DNA of 25,921 nt from an uncultured Selenomonadales bacterium (GTDB lineage: Bacteria > Bacillota > Negativicutes > Selenomonadales > Selenomonadaceae). Made by a program: the position numbers and the translations under genes. Below are positions 19,786 to 25,921 of the stretch, one piece after another (the stretch's first letter is position 1; each line of letters opens with the position of its first letter). A model generated the notes under the pieces. It made no database searches. It had not been told where the DNA came from and worked only from the letters and a program-made list of their open reading frames with translations. The stretch is from contig CAMVIO010000003.1 in assembly GCA_947167555.1 (NCBI GenBank), positions 1 to 25,921 of the forward strand, read 5' to 3'.

Positions 19786-19817
19786 ATCAAAGCGATGCTT
19801 GCTGCACCGCATGCAAT

Positions 19818-19846
19818 ATTATAGGGTATCGCCACCGAAAATGCAA
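19818..19846 (-). promoter_or_regulatory. Sigma-A-type promoter for the tRNA-Asn/tRNA-Glu unit
   Basis: TTGCAT (19841-19846), 17 bases, TATAAT (19818-19823). The predicted start is about 25 bases before the mature tRNA-Asn 5' end. The SEC-C gene ends 21 bases upstream of the -35 box with no terminator visible. Confidence 0.82.
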
Positions 19847-19866
19847 GAAAAAACTTTGTCTGCGGA

Positions 19867-21084
19867 TTATTCTTCCCCCATATCCTTTCTCATACAACAG
19901 TTTTTGTATTTCTTTCCGCTGCCGCAAGGACAAGGATCATTTCGGCCAACCTTTCCTTTTTTGCGGCGCGCCGCCTCGAAGGAAATAATATCTCCTCCCT
20001 CCGGGTCCAGCTTGCCCGTGACTATTTCCGTGGTGGTATGTCCTTTGAATTTCCACATGCGGAGCGACTGATGGAAAGCAATCAAGAGTGGCGACAGCGC
20101 TTCCAAATCTTTCTTATTTTCCGGCGCCCCCAGCTTCTCGATATATGCGAGCACATCCTTCATCTCACCACCGTTTTGCAAGAGAATCGTGATCTGCCCG
20201 ACGACCTCCGCCGCGCGCAGTACGTCCATCTTGTACGCCGCCATGAAGAATTGCGCCAGCCCTTTGTACTCATCCGTCGCTTCAATATAGTTCTCCTCGC
20301 CTGCATCGTAGACCTGCCCATAGGACAACTTAGCGAAGCCGACGCCGATCTTTTCCTGCGCTTCCATCGTCTTTGCCGGGTCCATTACCGTATAGTAATA
20401 AGCAACGCGCTCGGCAGTGCGAACATTCGTCTGCCAGCACGAACCGTTAAACATGACCTTCATGAAATCCGAAAAGCTCAGTTCGTCCGCCGCCAGTTCC
20501 AGATGGTGCTTAACCTTTGAAAAAAGACGATCATAGTCCATCACACCATAATAGAACAACAACCCGGCCGCCACGCGGAAAACGTCGGTATTCAGCTCGA
20601 CAGCCTTCCGGAAGGCTTGGTTCTGGTCAAGCTGCTGGAATTCCTCCATGATTTCCTTCGGCAGATACCAAGAGAGCTCTCCCTTGTGCGCGCCGCTTGC
20701 CATCATGCCAAGGCTCTGAAAATAATCAAGCCGTGTCTCGTCTGCGCGAAATTCCGCGGAAATCCCTTTCTTTTCAACCAAATGGCGAAACGCTTGATAC
20801 TGCTCGTCGAGAAGCGAGACGAACCAAGTGCGGGAAAATTCCACAATTGCCGGAACGAGCTTTTCAATCAGTTCCGCTTTGTTCATACCACTGGTGCCTG
20901 ACAAACCGACATTGTAACGGATATCGTCCAGCTCCTGCCGTGTCATGGCCGCCAGCGCATTCTTCAACGTACGACGTGTTGGAACTTCCCTTTTCATCAA
21001 TTGCTTTTTACGCTTTTCCGCTTCCTCCTGCATCTGCTTCTGCAGTTCCTCTAACCGCTGCTTCGCCGTAGTTTCAAGTTTCAT
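19867..21084 (-). CDS. SEC-C motif protein of unknown function
   Basis: The 405-residue protein ends in a SEC-C zinc motif: GRNDPCPCGSGKKYKNCC at 380-397, with Cys385, Cys387, Cys396 and Cys397. This motif is also found at the C-terminus of SecA and in many otherwise unrelated proteins. The first 35 residues are a basic coiled-coil-like segment, followed by a short SAP/Rho_N-like stretch (RQELDDIRYNVGLSGTSGMN, then KAELIEKLVPAI, to about 80). The long middle part (about 80-360) is helical-looking and matches no family I recognise. There is no signal peptide, so it should be cytoplasmic. A GGAAGGAAAG ribosome-binding site precedes the ATG. A possible -10 lies upstream, and the tRNA promoter follows its stop. 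Confidence 0.85.
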   Translation of the reverse strand: MKLETTAKQRLEELQKQMQEEAEKRKKQLMKREVPTRRTLKNALAAMTRQELDDIRYNVGLSGTSGMNKAELIEKLVPAIVEFSRTWFVSLLDEQYQAFRHLVEKKGISAEFRADETRLDYFQSLGMMASGAHKGELSWYLPKEIMEEFQQLDQNQAFRKAVELNTDVFRVAAGLLFYYGVMDYDRLFSKVKHHLELAADELSFSDFMKVMFNGSCWQTNVRTAERVAYYYTVMDPAKTMEAQEKIGVGFAKLSYGQVYDAGEENYIEATDEYKGLAQFFMAAYKMDVLRAAEVVGQITILLQNGGEMKDVLAYIEKLGAPENKKDLEALSPLLIAFHQSLRMWKFKGHTTTEIVTGKLDPEGGDIISFEAARRKKGKVGRNDPCPCGSGKKYKNCCMRKDMGEE

Positions 21085-21118
21085 AAAGCACTTTCCTTCC
21101 CATGTTTATTTTGAATCT

Positions 21119-21124
21119 ATTATA
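21119..21124 (-). promoter_or_regulatory. Possible -10 element for the SEC-C gene
   Basis: A TATAAT lies about 35 bases before the ATG at 21084, a plausible distance. I could not find a convincing -35 hexamer at 16-18 bases or an extended TG, so this is weak. Confidence 0.3.
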
Positions 21125-21134
21125 TATCGTATTC

Positions 21135-21156
21135 TTGTCCTCTCCTTGAAGGACAA
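21135..21156 (-). repeat. Inverted repeat upstream of the SEC-C gene
   Basis: TTGTCCT and AGGACAA arms of seven bases surround an eight-base spacer. It could be an operator just upstream of the possible -10 at 21119-21124, or a simple hairpin. No regulator is identified. Confidence 0.4.
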
Positions 21157-21181
21157 ATAATCCAATAGGTTGTTTCACGAG

Positions 21182-21234
21182 CACTATCGAAGTGATATGC
21201 CACAGACATATAGTAATGTGCCACAGGCACATTA
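21182..21234 (-). other. Three adjacent hairpins at the amidase 3' end
   Basis: Read on the minus strand, the first is a perfect nine-base-pair stem TAATGTGCC/GGCACATTA with a TGT loop (21214-21234) that includes the amidase stop codon. The second is a seven-position stem ATATGTC/GGCATAT with the same TGT loop and one G-U (21195-21211). The third is a short CACT/AGTG stem (21182-21194). There is no U-run, so this is not a standard intrinsic terminator. It may be a 3' stability element, a protein-binding site or part of a dispersed repeat. Confidence 0.6.
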
Positions 21235-22509
21235 CTCCCCGAAGAAATCGGAAATACCTTTCACGATGCCGACGGCGGCTTTTTGCACGCCCTTCTTCGA
21301 GGTCAGGAGTTTTTCCTCCTTCGGGTTCGAGACAAACGCCACCTCAATCAGCGTCGCAGGCATTTTCGTATGCCGGACGACGTAAAATTTGCACGTCCTG
21401 ACGCCCCGACTCGTAGTCTTGAGCTGTGAGACGAGATTCGACTGGATCGCGGCTGCCAGCTTCTTGCTCGCCGCCGAGCCTTTCACATAATAATATCCAG
21501 TTGTACCGGAAGCTTCGCGGCTCGTGAACGAATCCATGTGGATTGAAATGAAAATATCAGCCTTAGCCTTGTTCGCCACATCACAGCGCGCCTGTAGTTC
21601 GTCGACGTCCGTCGCCTGCCGATGCTTCGGAGAAACTTCGGTGTCCGTCGTGCGCGTCATGATGACTTTCGCGCCGGCCTCCTTGAGCATCTTCTCCACT
21701 TCCTTAGCAATTTGGAGAGTGATGCTTTTTTCCGTGACGCCGGAGGGGCCGATGGCGCCTGAGTCTTCGCCGCCGTGGCCCGGATCGATTACGATTTTCT
21801 TGCCCTTGATGCCCGGCGAGAATTGTACGTCCTCCGTAAGCACCTCAACGTCGTCGTCCGGCTTTTGCTCCTCGCCTGACTTCTCCTTGCCGCCATCCTC
21901 TTTCTCTTTCGTTTCCTCTTTGCCTTCCTTGCCCGATGTTTCCGTATCTTGCGGTTTCGGCGTCTCCGTCCCCTGCGTCTCCGGCTTCTCCGTTCCCGTC
22001 GTATCCGTCGATGAACCGTCCGGGCTCGAACCAATCCTGTCGTCGGTAATCGTTCCACCGTGAGAATCGTCCTTCGCCCTTCCGACCTTTCCGAAATCCA
22101 TCACGACGCGATACGGTATCGCACCACCTTCGATGGAAAACACATCGTACTGCCCCTTGCCCATTTCCGTTTCCACAACGACGCGCACTGTATTTTCATT
22201 GAACTGTGCTACGCGCACCTTGCTCGCAAACCTGCTCTCAATTACCGTCTCTCGCGCTACGTTCGGGCTGAGCCACGCACCGTGCAAATCGACGACGACG
22301 CGCGACGGATTGGCCAACACCATCACCGAATAATCGACTTCCTTGTTCGCGTCCAGCACGATGCGAAGCCGTTCCATAGATCCGGCCATGCGTACCGCCG
22401 TGATTCCCGAAAGCTTCGCGGCCTTCTCGCTGAAAGGCGTCGCCGCTTCCGCAAATGAAGGCATAAGCGTCCCGAGCAACAGCATCCATATAAACAAAAA
22501 TCGAATCAT
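21232..22509 (-). CDS. Secreted N-acetylmuramoyl-L-alanine amidase (AMIN + Amidase_3)
   Basis: This 425-residue exported enzyme should cleave the bond between muramic acid and the peptide stem in peptidoglycan. It has a signal peptide (about 1-22), then an AMIN domain (about 34-140) that in relatives directs the enzyme to the wall or division site. A disordered acidic/lysine linker (about 145-225), rich in Thr, Glu, Lys, Gly and Pro, follows. The catalytic Amidase_3 domain covers 236-425. The zinc ligands are visible as His245 (DPGHGGEDSGAIG), Glu260 and His324 (SIHMDSF), with catalytic Glu389 in LIEVAFVSN. The frame opens with TTG at 22512, but GGAGG lies five bases before the ATG at 22509, which I take as the start. 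AMIN-bearing amidases are common in outer-membrane bacteria, which fits a diderm Firmicute. Confidence 0.94.
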   Translation of the reverse strand: MIRFLFIWMLLLGTLMPSFAEAATPFSEKAAKLSGITAVRMAGSMERLRIVLDANKEVDYSVMVLANPSRVVVDLHGAWLSPNVARETVIESRFASKVRVAQFNENTVRVVVETEMGKGQYDVFSIEGGAIPYRVVMDFGKVGRAKDDSHGGTITDDRIGSSPDGSSTDTTGTEKPETQGTETPKPQDTETSGKEGKEETKEKEDGGKEKSGEEQKPDDDVEVLTEDVQFSPGIKGKKIVIDPGHGGEDSGAIGPSGVTEKSITLQIAKEVEKMLKEAGAKVIMTRTTDTEVSPKHRQATDVDELQARCDVANKAKADIFISIHMDSFTSREASGTTGYYYVKGSAASKKLAAAIQSNLVSQLKTTSRGVRTCKFYVVRHTKMPATLIEVAFVSNPKEEKLLTSKKGVQKAAVGIVKGISDFFGE

Positions 22510-22592
22510 CAAAGCCTCCGAAGCGATAGAAAACTGCCCTTACCAAAAAACACTTCTTTGCAATGCTTTTTTATTCTACATCAAATCGGCAC

Positions 22593-22627
22593 AAAAGAAA
22601 AGCGCGGCATACGAATTGCCGCGTTTT
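22593..22627 (-). terminator. Intrinsic terminator of gltX
   Basis: CGCGGCA (22617-22623) pairs perfectly with TGCCGCG (22603-22609) over a seven-base loop and is followed by CUUUUCUUUU in the transcript. It lies 22 bases after the gltX stop. Confidence 0.9.
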
Positions 22628-22645
22628 TCTTCAAAGCAAAGAATT

Positions 22646-24088
22646 TTATAGCATGGAAATCGCCTTTCCGATGCGTTCCAGCGATTCTTTCTGGCCCAAA
22701 AGATACAAAAGCTCAGTAACGCCGCCAGGCGTCACTTTTCGCCCGGAAAGAGCAATACGCAACGGCCACATGACCGTGCCGAGCTTATAACCGCTCGTCT
22801 CGATACAACCGTGCAACGCTGCGTCAATATCTTCCGGCGTCCAGTCCTGAACTTTCTCCAACGCATCCCGCGCAGCGGGCAAAATCTGCGCGGCAAGCTC
22901 CGGCGTCACCTTGTTCTTCTTGTTCGGGAAAAGATCTACGCCATACTCCGGCAACACCCGGAAAAAAGCAATCATATCCGCGATCTCCCCCAACCGCGCA
23001 ACGCGCGTCCGAAGAATCGCGGCAAGATATAGCCACTTTTCCTTTATCTCATCCGTCAGCTCGCCCGCGAATGGCAACGCGAGAGCCGCAAATTTCTCAT
23101 CGCTCATCGCCTTGCAATATTCGCCGTTGAACCAATCGAGCTTCGCGTAGTCGAAAACGGCTGGCGACTTGCTCAACCCTTCAAGGGAAAAAACCTTCGC
23201 CATTTCCTCCATCGAGAAAATTTCTTGCTCGGACTTCGGACTCCACCCCAACAGAGCGACGTAGTTCGTGATGGCCTCCGGCAGATAGCCCGCGTCGACA
23301 AGCTCGGCAAAGCTGGTCGCACCGTGACGCTTCGACAGCTTCGAGACAGAACCGTCCTCGTTCTTGCCCATGACAGGCGCCAGATGAACAAAAACCGGAG
23401 GTTCCCAGCCAAACGCTTGATAAAGCTGCACATGCTTCGGCGTCGAAGTAATAAATTCCGTACCGCGAATCACATGGGAAATATTCATCAAATGGTCGTC
23501 GATAACATTGGCAAAATTATATGTCGGCATCCCGTCGCGCTTCAAAAGCACTTGATCTTCCAGCTCGCTGTTCTCAATCGTGATGTTCCCATGCACCACA
23601 TCAAAAAACGTAGTTGTGCCGGTCAGCGGCATTTTCTGGCGAATGACATAAGAATCCCCGTTTTTCAGATGGCGCTCGATTGCGTCCGGTGCAAGGTCAC
23701 GGCAATGTCGGCCATAACCGCCGAAAGCTTTTTCCTCGTCGTCCTTCGCTTCCTCTTGGGAGCAGAAGCAGCGATAAGCGAAGCCCTTTTCTACCAATTC
23801 TTCCGCGTACTTTTTGTAAATCTCCATTCGCTCGCTCTGGACATACGGCCCGCAGTCGCCGCCGATATCCGGCCCCTCGTCAGGGACGATATGCGCCGCC
23901 GCCAAGGTATCTTGAATGAACTTCACCGCGTCGCTGACATAGCGCGCGCGATCAGTATCTTCGATCCGAAGCAAAAAATCACCGTCTTTTGCCTTTGCGA
24001 AAAGATAGGCGTAAAGCGCCGTGCGCAGATTCCCGATATGCATATACCCCGTCGGGCTGGGGGCAAAGCGTGTGCGTACTTTATTCAA
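22646..24088 (-). CDS. gltX: Glutamyl-tRNA synthetase
   Basis: GluRS charges tRNA-Glu. The 480-residue protein begins MNKVRTRFAPSPTGYMHIGN, with the HIGH-equivalent HIGN at 17-20. It continues LRTALYAYLFAK, shows RIEDTDRARYV, and has the second signature KLSKRHG at 250-256. The helical anticodon-binding half follows. The frame opens with a TTG at 24103, but that codon lies within the GGAGGG ribosome-binding region. The TTG at 24088, seven bases after GGAGGG, is the supported start and gives the family N-terminus. Since glnS is also present, this enzyme probably need not misacylate tRNA-Gln. The gene has its own terminator and a weak possible promoter. Confidence 0.97.
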   Translation of the reverse strand: MNKVRTRFAPSPTGYMHIGNLRTALYAYLFAKAKDGDFLLRIEDTDRARYVSDAVKFIQDTLAAAHIVPDEGPDIGGDCGPYVQSERMEIYKKYAEELVEKGFAYRCFCSQEEAKDDEEKAFGGYGRHCRDLAPDAIERHLKNGDSYVIRQKMPLTGTTTFFDVVHGNITIENSELEDQVLLKRDGMPTYNFANVIDDHLMNISHVIRGTEFITSTPKHVQLYQAFGWEPPVFVHLAPVMGKNEDGSVSKLSKRHGATSFAELVDAGYLPEAITNYVALLGWSPKSEQEIFSMEEMAKVFSLEGLSKSPAVFDYAKLDWFNGEYCKAMSDEKFAALALPFAGELTDEIKEKWLYLAAILRTRVARLGEIADMIAFFRVLPEYGVDLFPNKKNKVTPELAAQILPAARDALEKVQDWTPEDIDAALHGCIETSGYKLGTVMWPLRIALSGRKVTPGGVTELLYLLGQKESLERIGKAISML

Positions 24089-24127
24089 GATGAAACCCTC
24101 CAAAATTGTTAAAAACTGAATGGCATT

Positions 24128-24156
24128 ATTTTACACCAACCATCATCGACGAACAA
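24128..24156 (-). promoter_or_regulatory. Weak possible promoter for gltX
   Basis: A TAAAAT (24128-24133) is spaced 17 bases from TTGTTC (24151-24156) in the gap between rsmA and gltX. The -35 matches consensus in only three positions, so gltX may instead depend on read-through from rsmA. Confidence 0.35.
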
Positions 24157-24168
24157 GGACATTTGCAA

Positions 24169-25014
24169 TCAATTCGCCAAATTATTCGCGAGAGCGGCAA
24201 ATTCCGCCAAGGACAATGTCTCGCCCCTTCGTGCGGCGTCGACGTTCGCGCCATGAAGCGCCTCCTCCATTCGTTCTTTTGAAAAGCCCAGCGGCTTCAA
24301 AGCATTGGAAAGCGTTTTTCGTCTTTGCCCGAAAGACGCCTTGACTACGCGAAAGAAAAGATTTTCGTCTCTCAACGCCACTGCGGGCGTCTTCCTGACC
24401 GTGCAAGCGATTACCGCCGAATCGACTTCCGGCGCGGGAAAGAAACATGACGGCGGGACGTCCAGTACGATTTCCGGCTCCGTGTGATACTGCACCGCCA
24501 CGGAAAGCGCACCGTAATTTTTCCCTCCCGGTTTTGCTGTCATGCGCTCAGCGACTTCCTTCTGCACCATCGTGACGATATGCGTGACCGGAAGCTTTTG
24601 CTCCAAAAGCGAAAGCAAAATGGGCGTCGTAATATAATATGGAAGGTTCGCGGCGACCTTGAAGGGCTGATTGCCCATCAGTGCCGGAATGTCCGTTTTC
24701 AGGATATCCCCCTGCACGACGTTTAAATGCTCATAACCCCGCAAAGTTTCCGTCAATACGGCGGGCAATTTTTTGTCGAGTTCCACCGCCGTAACATATG
24801 CCCCCGCTTCGAGAAGCCCCTGCGTCAACGTCCCGATGCCCGGCCCAATTTCCAATACACGGTCGCCACTTTCTATTTCCGCCGCCTCGACGACGGCACG
24901 CACGACGCCCGGGGAAATCAGGAAATTTTGCCCGAGTCGCCGGGAAGCGTGCAAATCAAACGCTCTCAATATATGCTTTGTCACGCCCTTGTCGGCAATC
25001 TGCGGCGTCAACAT
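24169..25014 (-). CDS. rsmA: 16S rRNA (adenine1518-N6/adenine1519-N6)-dimethyltransferase RsmA (KsgA)
   Basis: RsmA dimethylates two adjacent adenines near the 3' end of 16S rRNA late in 30S assembly. Its loss gives kasugamycin resistance. The 281-residue protein shows RRLGQNFLIS (25-34), the S-adenosylmethionine motif VLEIGPGIGTLT (53-64), the acidic ribose-binding VELD (77-80), and the catalytic N-L-P-Y motif ANLPYYIT (122-129). FFPAPEVDSAV and KASFGQRRKTLSNAL follow in the C-terminal half. The ATG overlaps the rnmV stop by seven bases. The rnmV-rsmA pair is standard in Firmicutes and couples two rRNA-maturation steps. Confidence 0.97.
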   Translation of the reverse strand: MLTPQIADKGVTKHILRAFDLHASRRLGQNFLISPGVVRAVVEAAEIESGDRVLEIGPGIGTLTQGLLEAGAYVTAVELDKKLPAVLTETLRGYEHLNVVQGDILKTDIPALMGNQPFKVAANLPYYITTPILLSLLEQKLPVTHIVTMVQKEVAERMTAKPGGKNYGALSVAVQYHTEPEIVLDVPPSCFFPAPEVDSAVIACTVRKTPAVALRDENLFFRVVKASFGQRRKTLSNALKPLGFSKERMEEALHGANVDAARRGETLSLAEFAALANNLAN

Positions 25015-25559
25015 CCGTTTTCCTCCCTATCCAGTTCCGCAAGCGTCGCGAAAAATTCCTCCCGCGTCACGCCGTAATGGTTGAGCCGTTTCAAGAATGT
25101 CTTGGCATTTGCGCAGCCGACGCCGAGCATTGCGCCAAGGCGAGCGCGCCTCTCCGACGCCATCTCGCTGCCTGAAAGCCCTGCCGAAATCAAATCTGCC
25201 GCATTGAACCGCTCGACAGGATTCCATTCCAGCGTCCGCACTTTTTCCAGCGCAATACGGATTGCCTCCGGCGACGCCTGTTCGACGCCGATATCGTCGT
25301 TTGCCGTCGCGTCCTCTTTCGGAACGAATGCGTGCTTTGCCCCCGGAAATCTTTTTGACAAGAAACGCCGAATACGATCCCCAGCCGGATCCGGATCGGT
25401 CAAAATAATGATGCCCCGCCGCTTGTAAGCGTCGCCAATGCTCGCCAATGTTTTGGGAGAAAGCCGAAAGCCGTCGGTAATGATACAGTCCGCTTCCACC
25501 GCACGATTGACGGCAAGCACATCCATTTTCCCCTCGACGACGAGTACTTCCTTAATCAT
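25008..25559 (-). CDS. rnmV: Ribonuclease M5 (5S rRNA maturation)
   Basis: RNase M5 makes the final cuts in 5S rRNA precursors, using ribosomal protein L18 as a helper in Bacillus. The 183-residue protein is a Toprim enzyme: VVEGKMD (7-13) carries the catalytic Glu9, and LTDPDPAG (53-60) carries the metal-binding Asp55 and Asp57. A C-terminal RNA-binding region follows, containing LGAMLGVGCANAKTFLKRLN. Two in-frame ATGs exist (25565 and 25559). I prefer the second because GAGGGA lies six bases before it and it overlaps the upstream stop as ATGA. Some relatives are annotated as Toprim/primase-related proteins, but linkage to rsmA favours M5. Confidence 0.94.
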   Translation of the reverse strand: MIKEVLVVEGKMDVLAVNRAVEADCIITDGFRLSPKTLASIGDAYKRRGIIILTDPDPAGDRIRRFLSKRFPGAKHAFVPKEDATANDDIGVEQASPEAIRIALEKVRTLEWNPVERFNAADLISAGLSGSEMASERRARLGAMLGVGCANAKTFLKRLNHYGVTREEFFATLAELDREENGC

Positions 25560-25921
25560 GGGCATTCCCTCACATCGAGAACTGGAAGCACCGCACGATA
25601 AACGTCCCCGGCAATATCCTCCGGCTTTCTCGGCGCAGCACCTTCGCCGCAGACGACCCGCACCCAGCCAAACAGCTTTGCAGCCTCCGCATAGGCGTCA
25701 TGGACACGATGAAGGTATTTTTTGTCCTTCTCATGAATATCCGCCGCCCCCGTTTCTTTCGCTCGCGCCGCCAACAGGCGATCACTGGCCTCTGGCGGCA
25801 TATCCAGGAACACGACAAGATCCGGGCGCGGCAAGCCGAGCCTGGAATACTCGAAATCTTCCAGCCATGAAAAATAATCATGCCGGGCTTCTTTATCAGC
25901 AAGTTTTACCGCCTGATGCGC
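25556..25921 (-). CDS. tmk: Thymidylate kinase-like protein, C-terminal fragment (runs off the right edge)
   Basis: The frame is open from the window edge to the stop at 25556, giving 121 residues of C-terminal sequence. The visible part contains DYFSWLEDFEYSRLGLPRPD followed by LVVFLDMPPE, then a probable lid region (RAKETGAADIHEKDKKYLHR) and a C-terminal helical segment. PRPDLVVFLDMPPE is typical of dTMP kinases, which make dTDP from dTMP and ATP. The P-loop would lie outside the window. A shorter start (TTG at 25834) is possible but would remove conserved sequence, so I treat the gene as truncated by the window. A related deoxynucleoside kinase is the main alternative. Confidence 0.82.
   Translation of the reverse strand, partial: AHQAVKLADKEARHDYFSWLEDFEYSRLGLPRPDLVVFLDMPPEASDRLLAARAKETGAADIHEKDKKYLHRVHDAYAEAAKLFGWVRVVCGEGAAPRKPEDIAGDVYRAVLPVLDVRECP

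Noticed and set aside
19578..19866. T-box riboswitch for the synthetase genes
   Set aside because: The region upstream of the HD-glnS-leuS run is filled by two tRNAs and a simple terminator. I see no T-box sequence or specifier stem.
21524..22063. Plus-strand serine/proline-rich open frame of 179 codons resembling a low-complexity secreted protein
   Set aside because: It is the antisense of the amidase, including its acidic linker. The Ser/Pro richness is what Glu/Gly/Lys/Thr codons read backwards produce.
23225..24112. Plus-strand open frame of 295 codons
   Set aside because: It is antisense to gltX, with no family features.

Overview
This window is a compact housekeeping region in which every gene I can support lies on the minus strand, so it is transcribed from high to low coordinates. 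The gene content points to a Firmicute. There is a ylxM-ffh-rpsP-khpA-ylqD-rimM-trmD cluster and an RNase M5 gene beside rsmA. The lineage is most likely one with an outer membrane (Negativicutes, Selenomonas-like): base composition is intermediate, a GlnRS gene is present, and a secreted amidase carries an AMIN domain. The lineage call is an inference from gene content and protein flavour, not from a database search.

From the right edge the layout is as follows. The 3' part of a thymidylate kinase gene, rnmV and rsmA overlap one another. gltX follows and ends in an intrinsic terminator. Next come a secreted AMIN/Amidase_3 N-acetylmuramoyl-L-alanine amidase, a SEC-C zinc-motif protein of unknown role, and a tRNA-Asn/tRNA-Glu pair with its own promoter and terminator. 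The terminator abuts the ribosome-binding site of a tightly packed run: HD-domain protein, glnS, an unknown 111-residue protein, leuS and an NhaC-type antiporter. Then follow an orphan amino-acid-type ABC solute-binding lipoprotein, cca, and an ndk plus PduO-type cobalamin adenosyltransferase unit. The signal-recognition-particle/ribosome-maturation operon follows, then a secreted peptidoglycan-binding 3D-domain protein on a perfect consensus promoter. The window closes with rpoB and the start of rpoC.

The common theme is translation and its supply: three aminoacyl-tRNA synthetases, two tRNAs, CCA addition, tRNA and rRNA modification, 16S and 5S rRNA maturation, ribosome assembly, SRP targeting and RNA polymerase. 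Two cell-wall hydrolases and two transport-related genes are interspersed.

Promoters are unusually easy to read here. Six clear sigma-A-type sites (upstream of rpoB, the 3D gene, ylxM, ndk, the solute-binding gene and the tRNAs) all have a 17-bp spacer, and intrinsic terminators separate most units. I found no mobile element, CRISPR array, phage, toxin-antitoxin or defence system, and no obviously novel multi-gene system. The observations most worth a second look are regulatory: a long structured rpoB leader on its own promoter, a tRNA terminator that may gate the glnS/leuS run, an intrinsic terminator inside the ribosome-maturation operon, and a string of hairpins at the amidase 3' end.
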